A DNA stretch of 64,000 bases from Sequoia sempervirens (lineage: Eukaryota > Streptophyta > Pinopsida > Cupressales > Cupressaceae), in assembly GCA_007258455.2 (NCBI GenBank), contig VDFB02270651.1:703477360-703541359 (forward strand), given 5' to 3'. This document shows positions 45,484 through 57,713 of the stretch, piece after piece (within the stretch, counting starts at the first letter, position 1; each line of letters begins with the position of its first letter). The notes beneath the pieces were generated by a model. The model did not search any database. It saw only the letters and a program-made list of their open reading frames with translations, and had not been told where the DNA came from. Both the position numbers and the translations under genes were made by a program.

Positions 45484-45599
45484 TTCTCCTATGTGCCAAA
45501 CACCTTGCAAGAGAAAAGGGAATACAAACACTATTACCTATTTTCTAGGGGTAGAGAGTCCCATAGAATTAGTACACGTAAACTTCTTTGTGTTGACTA

Positions 45600-47820
45600 G
45601 CTTCATCAATGCATCTATATAACATAGTAAAAAATATCAACTTTCTCCAATATCACCCTCTCATTCTCTACCATGTCATGAAAAAAATGGTAATAGACGT
45701 CTATGTGCTTTATCCTCTGATGAAAGGTTGGGTTCTTTGCTACACATATGATACTTTTATTATCATAAAAACTTTGATATATCTTTGACTCAACTCTATA
45801 TCTAAATAAAATTTCTTAAGATATATGGCTTCTTAATAGGTAGGAGTAGTTTCCATGTGCTTAGCCTTTATAGTGGAAAAAATCTAGTAGTTTCCATGTA
45901 TTTAGCCTCTATAGTGGACAAAAGCAAGTAGTTTCCCTATACTTAGCCTTTGTATTGAATAAAAGCAACCATAAGTTGTTTGTTACTCACCCAACTAATA
46001 ACACCACTAAATAAATCACACCTATCTATCAACAAATCTTTTGTTGTCAATATCTCTCCTACTCAATTTGAATCCACAATTCCATGAATATCCATTAAGT
46101 GCTAGTTCCCTATAGAATTACCATGATAAGAAATAGAGTACTTGGAGGTATCATGATGTCTTTCTAGAATAATCAACTATAAAATATACATAATATAAAG
46201 ACATAAATAAAAGGAACATTAGCAAAACCAAATACATTTGAATGAATCAATTATAACACTCTATAAGATTTGTGAGAATCAGAATAAAATTAAACAAAAC
46301 ACTATTTATCATATATACAGTGTTCATAGAAATGAAATTCAAGAGTATTACCATTCAACCCCTCAACAACATTTTAATTTTTTAGTCATTAGACCCTTAT
46401 CATTTATATGGCCCATTCTCCTGTGCAATATGTAGCATTATTTTCTTTGCAAGTTTCTTTCTCTTAAAAGTAAGGAATCACTTAAATACCTCGAAAGCAT
46501 GACCATCATAAGTACACACAACACTCCTCTTCCCTGCTTGTTCAAATGGTGGAGGTGTAGATTTTGCATATATTCACTAGAGGAATAAAAAACTATGATA
46601 CTAAACAATGGATGCATCTAGTTGAAATAAAGTGCCCACATGAACACTTTTATCAAACAAAATAGCTCCTCTCACCATCTTACACCCTCTACTAGAGAAA
46701 ATAGTTTGCACAAACTACATCATTAAATTTTCTAATTGTTAACAAGTTTTGAGCCAAACCTAAGGTATGCAAAACACCATTGATTCCATTCACTCATCCA
46801 TTAGAGAATCTAATCTAGATGCTACTATGGTTAATGATTCTTGGATGGGAATCATCAAAGATACACTTTCTTTCCATCATATTCTTCATACTTTTAAAAT
46901 TACCCTTGATGGGAGGTCATGTGGAAGGAAGCTCCAAAGTCTATTAACCATTCACCTTTGGATGCATGCATTTCCAAGGCTATGAAAAAGGCACTTTACC
47001 ATCCTTTTGTGACGATCATCATCAAACTTTCTTCTCCTTGCAATATCTTCTAAAGTTCCTGATCTTGTTGCAGTTCCAACACATAGCCTTGGGATTTCTA
47101 TGAGATTTGAATCTACAATTTTCTTTCTTGTTGTCCTTCTTGCATATCTCCTTCAATATTCCACAAACATATAGGGCCTCTTTAGTAGATTCAATTTTTT
47201 TTCATTGCATCTCCTTTGGGAGTAAAACAACCACTATTTTATCCATCTAAAGCTTTAGGGACAATTATCTTGATTGTTATCACCAAGTGATTCCATGAGT
47301 TTGGAGAATAATATAAAAGTGTCATACAACAATACTTCTCCATTTTCACTCCAATAGAGTGAAATTGGGTCATAGTCATGTTGAATGTATTCAAATGCTT
47401 GGGCATAGAACCACCATATATCTATTTTCAAACTATACATCTTTCTTAGGAAAATTTTTCTAATTAGGGATTTAGCTTGGTATAAGTCTCTTAATTTCTT
47501 CCAAAGAGCTTGTGAGGTGGTTTTTCATGTATATTCAACAAAACTACATTTTCCAAGTAATGAGGCCCTTCACCTTTCTATCCAAGAAATTCTAGCTGGC
47601 TCGTGACATTGTAATTGGTTTGGATTTGAATACAACCCATAGATCTCAATCTAGAAGCATATCCTCCATCTTGAGCTTTCAAAGCTAAAAGTTAGTGTCA
47701 GTGAACCTCTCCATCTCTATTCTTGATGTGCTTACAATTTTTATAGAGCAAGATTTATTTTTGTGTGAGATCCCACTCAAACCAATATTAGATTAATTTT
47801 GTTTTTCCTAATACTTAGGA
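45600..47820 (-). pseudogene. Decayed Copia gag-protease and RNase H end
   Basis: On the minus strand, from the primer site: gag remnants including 47255-47440, then a zinc knuckle CWNCNKIRNFRRYC (about 47045-47090), where the His is replaced by Asn. A retropepsin remnant follows, 'EWLIDFGASFHMTSH' (about 46905-46950); the catalytic 'DSGAS' has become 'DFGAS'. Next is a 'ILFDKSVHVGTLFQLDAS' pre-integrase-like piece (about 46600-46670). The next recognisable piece is the RNase H ending 'VAKNPTFHQR' and 'KHIDVYYHFFHDMVENERVI' (about 45650-45770). Integrase and RT are not found. Confidence 0.75.
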
Positions 47821-47848
47821 CCCAAGGTGATCAAGCTTTGATACCAAA

Positions 47849-48680
47849 TGAAAAGGAAGTAGAGGTGCAAAATACACTTCCAACATTAATTTATGAGAGG
47901 TATGTGCAAACATTAAACTGATCATACAGTTACAAATAAATAAACACAAGAGAATTGTACTATAACACAATAATTTATGTGGGAAAACTTATTTTGGGAG
48001 GAAAATCCCACACTCTAAAGCAACTAAATGTATTATTTAGTTATCAAGATTACAATGCATTTAGATAGTCTAAGCCTTTACAAGAGTATCATCAACAAGA
48101 GATTTGGAGCAATTTCAACAACATAATGGTACTTGCAAAACTCACAATGAAACCTCCATCTCAAGCTTGATAAATAGGAGAAACAATACATGAAACCACC
48201 AAATGAAAATTAGGAAAATATGAGCTAAAATCACCTATAACATGGTGCCCAAATCCTAAGATGAGTCAATAGGAAAAAAAAATATTTTGTTCACTTGTCA
48301 TAAGATTGGCATAATCCATTCACTAACTTAAGCACTCCATTTTGACTCCATTATCTCCATTATGATGTGTCATAACATGTCTCATAAGTTGGTCAACAAG
48401 TGCAACTCTCTTACAACTCTCTTATGCATCATATATGCTCTTACATCTTTTGATGTGTTCGGCCTAATTTTTGGAGGTCATGAATTTAGATTCAAAAAAC
48501 TAATTGAGTTTTCTTAAAAAAAAAAAAAGGTCTTGGAGAACTCCATGTTGTAACCCACTTGCTTCATTTATGGTCCATTTCAATACTTTTTGGGGCCAAA
48601 ATCAACCTTTATAGTAAAAAAATTGCATTCTTTGTGTTCTTAATGTTAAGATGCAAGGTTAAGGTCCACCTTTCCTAACA
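47849..48680 (-). repeat. 5' LTR of the 4.1-kb Copia element
   Basis: 832 bp. Begins TGAAAAGGAAGTAGAGGTG in the plus reading, directly after the primer-binding site, and ends TTTCCTAACA. Confidence 0.72.
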
Positions 48681-50021
48681 ATTATAGCCTAGTGAAGAAA
48701 TCTTACATGATGATTATGAAGGTTCTATTGATGCATCCTTACATGTGAAATATTTTCTACTTGCTAACTATGAACACTTAGATGATATCTTGTTAATTAG
48801 TGAGTTTTGTCTATACTTTAGTGGTATACCTTTCCAATGGTTTGATTAATCTTCCTTGGTCTACACCTTTTATGAATTTGGCCAATGCTTTCAATGCCTT
48901 TTTTAGTCGTATTCACATGAGAATAACATGGAATTAGAGATGACCTCTCATGATTTATCTTTTGATCCTTGTACATTCATTACTATGGCTTGTGTCTCCT
49001 AAACCTTGCTTTGATGCCACCCACAATTCATAACATTATAAGCTTGTGGGGTACACTCATAAAAGGTTAGGAAGAGGAAAACATGTCAATCTCCCACCAC
49101 CTATTTTACCAACTAATGCACTTAATTTACCTCCTCCATCTCAAGCCACATCTAAAATAAAAGAGTTTGACATTTTTCAACAAATGTAAAAAATTCAAGC
49201 TAAAATATCTCTAGGGAACATAGTATGCACATCACCTTGTTATAGAGATATCATGCAAAAAGGTCTTAGAGAAAATCCAAGTTAGGTATGATATTAGGCC
49301 ACAGTTAGTTTCATCTTTGATTGAGTTCATTGGACACAAAAATAATTATATATATTATTTGATGATAAGGAAATCCCACCTAAGAAGGTCCTTAAGGAAG
49401 CATCACCTTTACACATCATGGTGACATGTGACAACCTAATTAGTAAATGATATTTAGTTGACAATGGATCTAGGGTATTGAAGATATTTTGAAATAGTTA
49501 TAAATATACATGTCAAAGATACAACCATTGGATCTCACCATTAGAGGATTTGATATTATGAGGTATTGTTTGGGTTCATTTTGAATTTAAGTTAGTCCAT
49601 ACAAGTGAGACACAATTTTCCATTTAATGCTCATAAAATTGACTTAAAAAATTCTTCTTGGATGTCTTTGGTTACACAAAATGAAAGTTGTTCCCTACAT
49701 ACCACACCAATTTGTAACATTTTTTCATAAATGGACCCTTAACACATATGAACCCTTAACAAAATACTTCACATGGTGACAATTAAGGTTCATTAAAATT
49801 TTATGCCTTGTGGATGATGCACGATCTCTCTTGATTATGGAGCATGTTGGGTGAGAAAGGGTCGCCATATTTCTATCCTCCCAACTTTCCCTTGACTACA
49901 CTTGCTATAGGTGTAGTCCATCTGTAAATATCACTACATATAAAATTCACCATCTCCTCCCAAGCCATCATTAAAACAAATCTATGGTTCTAGATACAAA
50001 CATATATGAATATTAGGATAC
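48681..50021 (+). pseudogene. Older gypsy gag-pol remnant with protease traces
   Basis: Decayed plus-strand coding sequence. A protease-like 'LVDNGSRV' occurs at about 49458-49480, with 'LDVFGYTK' and, in another frame, 'WLHKMKVVP' at about 49665-49700. This recalls the gypsy retropepsin ending 'LGRPWLHxxxAVPSxxH'. Pro-rich sequence with 'LPPPILPTNALNLPPPSQA' lies upstream (about 49095-49150). Stops are frequent. No RT is visible before the next LTR at 50022. Confidence 0.5.
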
Positions 50022-51290
50022 TATAATGGCGTGAATTTTCACCTCCTTGCAAATTCCTTGTTTACACTACCTCCTACCTTAGAGAAGTAAACCCGATAAT
50101 TCAATTCATATTTTTGCCACCTTCTCCTATCCACTTGGCAGTTGTTTTATGCATCAGTGGGGGATATTCTATTGAGGATGCTAGCACGACACATAGACAT
50201 CTACACGGCGTGTTGCCATCTCGATAGGATTCCCACCCATGGAATCCACAGAGGCATTGCACTCCTCCATTGGACACGAAGTGTAATGTATCCTGCCCTT
50301 CGAACTGATTTCAAATGACTCCTTTGCCTTGATTTTCACCCTTCAAATTCCTATCTCATTCATTCTTTCAAGCTTCTTGATCATCTTCACACTTTAGACA
50401 ACTCTCTTCACTCACTTTCAACTCCTTCAAGCTCTACCACCTCCATTGAAGCTGCAAGTTGATACTTTGTTGGTCTACTCTCTTCATTGTTGCAGAAACA
50501 TTGGTTTTGAAAGCTTGCATGCTCACTCATTCTCCCATTTACCTTGAGTACATGTGGTTGAAGGTGATATCACTCCATCTTCCTTTTACTTCACATTATC
50601 ATTTTAATATCATAACATATTGTTGTTCAATGTATTGCTTGGTATTCTCTTTCAATATCTTTTCTTTATCATATTTCTACAATCATTACTATTTGGTTGT
50701 CTATGGAGGTGGAAACACCAAAACGGGGGATTGATTGAGGCAGTCCTCTAAACAAAACTCCAACATTTTCCTTCCTTATGTGTGTAGGTTCTCCTTGAGG
50801 TGAAGATCTTGAAGATAACAACTCATGGGTAGGAAGGTTCACTTTCCTCACCCTTCTTTGTCATTTCGCAATTAGATTCAGTCTTAGTTCTTTTCTCGAT
50901 ATTATGTTATTTTGTTATTTTTTATTTTTATCATTACATTAAACAATATCCATTAGGTTGTTAGTAGGTTTTCCTTAGTTTTTGACTATACTTTATGCTT
51001 TCTATATGTATAGATGCCAACGCCCCACCGAGACTCTAGCACGCCACGCTGTAGTCCTCTAGCAGTGAGTTGTCTAAGTCACAGTCCAGAATTTAAAAAC
51101 TTGCTCACCTAACTCTTTGAAACATTTAGGCTCGTAAAAGGACATCAACAACCAGGTTTCTCTACCTTTAACCCTTTAAACATTAAACACTCCCGAAACA
51201 TTTTGTTAGCTTGAGGTAGATTAGGGCAACCTATTACTCTACACCCTCCCGTGACTTGGGATCCTGAGTGGTCAATACCCCTCCTCTACA
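50022..51290 (+). repeat. Gypsy LTR A
   Basis: 1269 bp. Begins TATAATGGCGTGAATTTT (TG decayed to TA) and ends CCTCTACA. The primer-binding-site position has TTTGGTGAACCCGATGTG. Matches LTR B throughout by eye, roughly 85-90%. Confidence 0.88.
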
Positions 51291-52973
51291 TTTGGTGAAC
51301 CCGATGTGAACTATTTTGGTTCCATTTCATAATGTTGAATGAGTCTTCTCTCATGTTCTAGGTGTGTTCTAGGTGTGTGTGTTGCAGGGCGCATAGCCTT
51401 GCAACCCAACCTACGACCCCTAGGGACATAGTTAGAAGAATCCCTAAACATTGTGGAACGAAATATAGATAGGTCATTGTATGATTGTCGAACCTCTGGG
51501 GTGTCCTAAGGAAGTCCTTTTCAGAGTACGTAAAAGGTGGCCTCTTTCATGCATCTTCCCATTCCTTGTGTGTAGCCTATGAATGGATTACCTGCCATAA
51601 CCTTTACATCGCAGGAATTTCCCATGAACATGAATAGAGAATCCTCTCCTTTGTACATTCCTGCTTATATCGATAGGAATATCATGACTTCTGTTCTCGT
51701 TGACCCCAGGAGTCACTCCCAACGTTGGAAATGACTGTGATGGACACTCCCATGGTAGAACATGAGCCTTATGCTCCTCAAGATGAAACTTCCAACTCTT
51801 GGAGCCAAAAAAACCACCTTGTGCGTGAGCATAAGTGCTAGAGGAAGGCTCTAGATGCTGAGCAGACTTCCTTGCAGAAGCCGAAAGGGGGGCCGAAAAC
51901 TCCTGTTGTGACATCTCCTACTGTGCCCTCCTCTTCTACCCCCTCTGCTTTGGTTCTCATCACCTTGACCTTGCTTCTGGCTCCCCTCACGAGTGCATAT
52001 GATCCTCACCCTAAAAGGGTGCAAGTGTTCATTGCTCCCTTGGTTAAGCCTCCTCTCCTAATGTCCCTTATGGAAATATCGCCCTTTCAGCCTGTGGATA
52101 TGCCAAATGATTTGATGGTGTCTACTTTGGTTTTTTCCTCTTCTTCCTTACCTTTTGCTTCTTCTATGGGGATCTCACATCCCCCAATGAAGCGTAAGTT
52201 GAAAGACGACCCCGCTTCTAATGGGTGTTGGAAGAAAGGATAGAGGGTTCTGCTTTGGTTTGCGCTTAGTGATAGAGGTATCCCCAACATCCCTTGAGTT
52301 TGTTAATGCCCCCAAGCATTTTGGTGAGGTAGATAGTGGATCTTAGACACCTCCTTCGCTTGCCCAATTGACATATGGCATGCCCATCAACTGCATGTTT
52401 AACTTGGTGGATGATGTCCCAGATCTATCAAAAATCTTTGCAAGATCAATGACATTTACCTCACAAGAGTTGAGTGAAGAAGACCTCGAGAGGCCCTCTT
52501 CCTTAGCTGTTGTCACAAGAGAGTCAGATGGTGCTCCCCTTGCTATCCCAACCTTGCAAGCTCATTTTCCCTCTCCCTATAATGATCTAGATTGGAAGAA
52601 CAATGACCTCTTGGTTGATGAGGACTAGGAGGGCACCTCTTCTTTACATGTAAATTAGATTTATGTGTGTGTGTTGTGTTTCCCCATGCTTGTTTTATGT
52701 GTTCTTGGAAGACCCTCGCCACCCTTGTAGGTGCTTGGATACATGAGTGTTTTGTGTTGTAAACTTCTTCTATTTGTTGCATCATTTTTCTATTTGTTGT
52801 GCCTTGATTTTCAACAATTGGGGACGATGCAAAGTGTTGGGGGCTTTTAGGCCTCCCTTCCATGTTGACCCATTTTAAAAATTTTTATTTTGTTTTCACG
52901 TACTCTTCTTCATGATATGATATAGTAGGGGGTTGATGATAGTTCATACATAAATTATATTATATTGATCTAT
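51291..52973 (+). pseudogene. Gypsy internal region 1, left part, with ~905-bp deletion
   Basis: Parallels copy 2 from its LTR to about 51705 ('MPAITFTSQEFPMNMNRES', 'VLVD'). It then jumps to AGGAGTCACTCCCAACG, which in copy 2 lies ~905 bp further on (63783). Thus most of the protease domain is deleted. Beyond the junction are Pro/Ser-rich frames 51872-52243 and 52368-52628. The latter reads 'PDLSKIFARSMTFTSQELSE' and has no known motif. Non-autonomous. Confidence 0.7.
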
Positions 52974-54310
52974 TGAACAAGACAACTGAGAGGTGGGGTG
53001 AATCAGTTGTAGCATATTTTTCCTTTACAACATTCACGAGAGATTAATTCAATTATGATTTAAAAATCCTTTACTCTACTAATATGATTAATCATTAAGT
53101 GAAAATGCAAAAACTGAAAGAAGTAAAAACCATACACATACAACAACACTAGATTTACATGGAAAACCCAATAAGGGAAAAACCATGGTGAGGATTAGCT
53201 CACAATATAGAGAATATACAAAACCAAATACAAAGGCTCACTACCAGAGAAGGATCACTGCCAAAACAAGACTTACTATCTGGATCAAGACTCACTGTCC
53301 AACAAGGGTTGACCACCCAGAGGGCTCATTACCACACAGATACAAAGAAGATAGAAGAGATTCATTATAGAGAGAAAATAATCTCAATGCAACAGAGATT
53401 TCCACCATGGTGCAATTCACTCACACACTTGTAGACATGCTTGAGTGATAGAGTACACCTTTAGTTCATTGCATCCGAAAACTCACAACTAAGATTTCAT
53501 ACTGATCTGCTCAACCACACAGTCTATTTCACATCTATCTTGCATCTATCTTGCTCTATTTCTTTGCACATATTTCACCAATATATCATCCTATATTTAT
53601 ACCATCTTCAACTTTGAAACATATCCAAATTCGGCCACACACACACCATTTAGATTTACAAATTCAAATTAGGTTGGCAACAAAAAATTCTAGGGTAGAA
53701 TTAGAATGAGGGCGACCCAAATACATGCTTAATGAGGACCCAAATAAGTCCCAACATGCTTCATGAAATTCACAAGTAGTTTCTAACACAAGGTCAACCA
53801 AACTAGTGTAAAACACATAGAACAATTAATCACATGCAACCTTAGCATGAACTAATCCTCCCAAACAACAAAATTATCTTCAAGACGATCATATCAGTTT
53901 ATCTCTAGAACCACAAGTCATAAAACTTGAACAAGAAGAAATTCGAAGAAACTACATTTCTCCTAGACCTCAACCATAGACACTAAAAAACATAATTCAC
54001 AATTGGTGAACATAAATTGCATTGTACAATGATCCAAAAACCCAAAATATGGATATAGCAACTTCCAACAACCATGATCAACATATTTGAATCACATGAA
54101 CATAGGAGAAAATCCCGAAGCAAAACCCAGAGAAAAAAGTGAATGCCTACAACCTTTCTTCATTACAATTTTCTCAATATCCTCGACATATACAACCAAT
54201 AATTGCATCCATGACATGAATGACAACAACAACTAGTTGATAACCAGTTAACTAGTTGACATCAATGACAACACTTTCATTCTTGCATCAACATCTTCAT
54301 ACTTGCAACA
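52974..54310 (-). repeat. 3' LTR of the 7.1-kb Copia element
   Basis: 1337 bp; roughly 90% identical by eye to its partner. Contains the repeated GGCTCA(C/T)TxCC segments (about 53235-53335) related to those in the LTR at 23753-25225. Confidence 0.9.
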
Positions 54311-54687
54311 ATCTCCCCCTTTTTCATTGATGGCAACACATGATGTGAAAAACCATCAAAGACAACACAACAACTCTAAACACACTTTCTCATGATTTTA
54401 CTTTTCCCCCCCTTAGTAAATACTCTTCTCAACTTTTTCACATGATACTCTCTTTGACTTTGATATCAATAGAAAAGGAAAAAGATATTTTCACTGATCC
54501 CCTCTTTGACATAACCATTACCAATATTGAATACTCTTTCAATGACAACACAAGATATTACCTACCCCCTGAGAGGTAGCCACCAAATATCAGTCCAAAA
54601 TAAAAATAGATCCATATACCCATTGGACTAATGCATCTCTATATGCATATAGTTCAAGAAAGGATGGCCAATAACCCCTAACTTCTC

Positions 54688-54930
54688 CTAGAGATACTCA
54701 AAAGTATCTTTAGGAAGAACCTTCATAAATATATCAGCAATCTGATCCTTTGTCGGTACATACTCAAGCTTTACTTCATTCTCCATAACCTTCTCTCTCA
54801 AAAAGTGATACCTAATAGATATATTCTTTTTCCTTGAGTGCATCACTGGATTCTTTGAAATGTTAATTGCACTTGTATTATCATAGAAGATAGAAATGGG
54901 ATCATCATACATTACTTTTCTATCTTTCAA
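54688..54930 (-). pseudogene. Copia RNase H C-terminus of the 7.1-kb element
   Basis: 'DPISIFYDNTSAINISKNP', 'SIRYHFLREKVMENEVKLEY' and 'QIADIFMKVLPKDTFEYL', closely matching the plus-strand copy at 23281-23541. A stop separates it from the RT frame. It ends ~380 bp before the 3' LTR, with the polypurine tract in between. Confidence 0.9.
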
Positions 54931-54933
54931 TGT

Positions 54934-56232
54934 CTATTTCATCCATAAAAATTGTGTACAACAAGATGCTATAGCAATATACTCATCTTCAGTAGTAGAT
55001 AAAGAAACAAAATCTTTCTTTTTATTCAACCATGACACCAATCTGCAACCAAGAAAGAATGCACCACCACTTGTACTTTTTCTATCATCAACACAACTTT
55101 CCCAATTTGCATTTGTATAAGCACTAAGTGTAAAGTCAGTATTCTTAGGATACCACAAGCCATAATCCAGAGTGCCATTCAAATATCTGAATATCCTCTT
55201 AACAACAACATGTGTTTCTTTAGGATCTTGAAATCTAGCCACAAGACAAACTACATGCATGATATCTGGTCTACTATTAGTTAAATACAAAAGTCCTCCG
55301 ATCATAGATCTGTATTTGCTTTGATCAACCATAGGTGAATCATCATCTTTACTCAATTTACAACCAGTCACCATAGGAGTACATACCAGTTTGGAACCAT
55401 CCATCCCAAACTTCTTCAACATCTCTTTTACATATTTTGATTGTGAAACAAAAATCCCTTTTTCTGTTGGATTGATTTGCAGCCCAAAAAATAAATTCAT
55501 CTCACCAAACATAGACATCTCAAATTCTTTTTGCATTTCTTCAACAAACATCTGGCACATTGTTTCATTTCCTCCAAAGATAATGCCATCAACATATACA
55601 ACTACAATCAAGATCTTGTCATTTTCAATTTTGAAGTATAACTTACTATCTGCCATACCTTTATTGAAGCCTTACTGAATAAGATATCTATCCAACCTTG
55701 CATACCAAGTTCTAGGAGTTTTCTTTAATCCATATAAAGCTTTCTTCAATTTGCAGACCATATCCGGTTGATCTGACAACTAAAATCTTTCTGGTTGTTC
55801 CGTGTACACTTCTTCCAACTCACCATTCAAAAATGTAGACTTAACATCCATTTGATAAACTTTAAAGTCTTTATGAGGAAAAAATGCTAAAAAAATTCTA
55901 ATAGCTTCCATCCTAGCCATTGGAGCAAAATTTTCTTGAAAATCTATACCTTCTACTTGTGAGTAGCCCTTACACACAAGCCTTGCCTTATTTCTGACCA
56001 CTTCTTCATTCTCATTCAACTTGTTTCTGAATACCCATTTTGATCCAATTATATTTTTGTTTGTCGGTCTAGGGACCAATTCCCAAGATTGATTTTTCTC
56101 AATCTGCATAAGTTCTTCCATAACTTTCATCCAATTTTCATCATTACATGCTTCAGTCACTGTCTTATGTTCCACTTTAGAAAATAGACATAGATTTATC
56201 TCACTAGCAACAACAACTCTGCTTCTTGTCAA
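54934..56232 (-). pseudogene. Copia reverse transcriptase of the 7.1-kb element
   Basis: 56232-55780 reads '[18 protein letters not shown]', '[19 protein letters not shown]' and '[19 protein letters not shown]' (Copia RT; the usual 'MDVKSAFLNG'). 55656-54934 contains the active-site box as 'VVYVDGIIFGG', so YVDD has become YVDG and one catalytic Asp is missing. It continues to 'SMIGGLLYLTNSRPDIMHVV' and the start of RNase H, 'LSAYTNANWESC' (the usual 'TDADW'; the Asp is Asn). Two breaks separate the pieces. Confidence 0.92.
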
Positions 56233-56373
56233 AAATCCTTTCCTCTTGTCTCCAATGATCTGGTCTTCTAAATGATTCTTTCACACATATTTAGGTGTCT
56301 TTTGGGACACCATCAAAGCTTCCTTTTCCTCATTCTGCTTCTCTTTTTCTTCAAAAATTTCTTCAACTTCTAT

Positions 56374-57378
56374 TCAATCAAATTCATTTGATACATATCC
56401 ATCAACTTCAATTGAATTCTTCATAGTTTCATCCACCTTGACATTTTTGCTTTCTACAATATTTATCAGCCTTTTGTTGAAACATCTGTAAGATTTTATT
56501 TTAGTAGAGTATCCAAGGAAGATACCTTCATCACATCTAGCATCAAACTTTCCTAAATTTTCTTCATCTCTTCTGATATAACATTTGCTTCCAAATACAT
56601 TGAAATAATTGACCGTAGGAATTCTTCCACACCATAGCTCATAGGGGGTCTTTGTACTATTAGACTTTTCTTGCACTTAATTTAGCACATAAACAACAGT
56701 ATGAATAAATTCTCTCCAATAAAATTTTGGTAGACCTACCTCAGTAATCATTGATCTAGCAACTTCCTGAATTGTTCTATTTTTCCTTTCAACAACTCCA
56801 TTCTGCTGAGGAGTTCTAGGAGAAAATAATTATATTTTTATTCCATGAACTTCACAAAACATTTTAAACTCATTCAAAGTAAATTTACCACCTCTATCAG
56901 ACCTTAAACATTTTATCCTCAAATTTGCTTCATTTTTAACCATAGCCTTAAATGCATTGAATCTTTCTAATGCATTAGATTTCTCTCTACGAAAAATAAC
57001 CCATGTGTATCTAGAGTAATCATCGATCAAAAGCATAAAATACCTGTCACCTTGTAGACTTCTCACTCTTGTAGGACCACAGATATTTGTGTGAATCAAA
57101 TCCAGTATTCTGGTAGTAGATTGTTCCTTTGACCTGAAGTTGTTTCTATCTTGCTTTCTAAATTGACAATTCTTGCAAATAGCATTAATAGGCTTTGTAA
57201 TCCTCGGTAGATCACTTACAACTTGCACAACACTAATTCTTGCCAAGTTATCAAAATTCATATGACACATCCTCCGGTTCCACAACCAACTATCATTAAT
57301 TTGAGTTATAAAGCAATGTCCATCAACACCCTTAAGTTGATAAATGTTTCCTTCAGACTTCTTACCAACAACAATCAC
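56374..57378 (-). pseudogene. Copia integrase of the 7.1-kb element
   Basis: 56830-57378 has the HHCC zinc region as 'WLWNRRMCHMNFDNLARIS' with 'CKNCQFRKQ'; the first His is Asn. The catalytic core has 'LIHTNICGPTRVRS', where the first catalytic Asp ('HTD') is Asn, then 'YFMLLIDDYSRYTWV' and 'LRSDRGGKFT' with the second Asp kept. The C-terminal part (56374-56676) reads 'TPYELWCGRIPTVNYFNVFG' and 'DEGIFLGYSTKIKSYR'. Between them the frame is broken. With the catalytic Asp lost it could not integrate. Confidence 0.9.
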
Positions 57379-57695
57379 TGTTCTAGATCCTTTCCTAATT
57401 TCACATCTTTCATCCTCAATACAAGATTATATCCTTTACTACACATCCGTCTGACACTTAAAATATTATGCCTTAAACCCTTAACATAGTAGACATCATC
57501 AATATTATGCTCGCCATCAAAACTAACTGAACCTATTCCACAAATCTTAGCATCGGTATCATCTCTGAATTTAACTAAGCCACCATCATTGTTTTCAAGT
57601 TTAACAAACTTACTCTTATCACCAGTCATGTGATGTGAACAACCACTATCAACAACCCAATAGTTCTCTTTTTTAGTATGAAGAGTAGAAATCAC
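57375..57695 (-). pseudogene. Copia protease of the 7.1-kb element
   Basis: Contains 'YWVVDSGCSHHMTGDKSKF', the Copia retropepsin active site (D-S-G-x-S/x-H-H), which looks intact. It continues with 'GLRHNILSVRRMCSKGYNL', as expected before the pre-integrase domain. It would cleave the Gag-Pol polyprotein. The frame is separate from gag and integrase because of shifts and stops. Confidence 0.9.
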
Positions 57696-57713
57696 TGTAC
57701 CTTCACTCTTTTC

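Larger units (their letters stand above)
44595..48680 (-). mobile_element. Second Copia element with integrase and RT deleted, 4.1 kb
   Basis: Diverged LTRs at 44595-45483 and 47849-48680 share GAAGTAGAGGTG, TTTATGAGAGG, GGGAAAAC/GGAGAAAAC and a TTAACA/CTAACA end. The primer site on the minus strand is TGGTATCAAAGC (about 47835-47846). Inside, in order, are gag remnants, a zinc knuckle, a protease remnant, a GAG-pre-integrase-like piece, then directly the RNase H end. Target-site duplication is unclear; ACAAT at 44590-44594 recurs at 48678-48682 but overlaps the likely LTR end. Confidence 0.8.

Noticed and set aside
50459..50734. 91-residue frame in gypsy LTR A, repeated in LTR B at 61654-61902
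   Set aside because: Conserved only because LTRs are copies of each other; it has no motif and an LTR normally has no gene.
54896..55678. Plus-strand frames over the Copia RT (54896-55120, 55391-55678)
   Set aside because: Shadows of the minus-strand RT.
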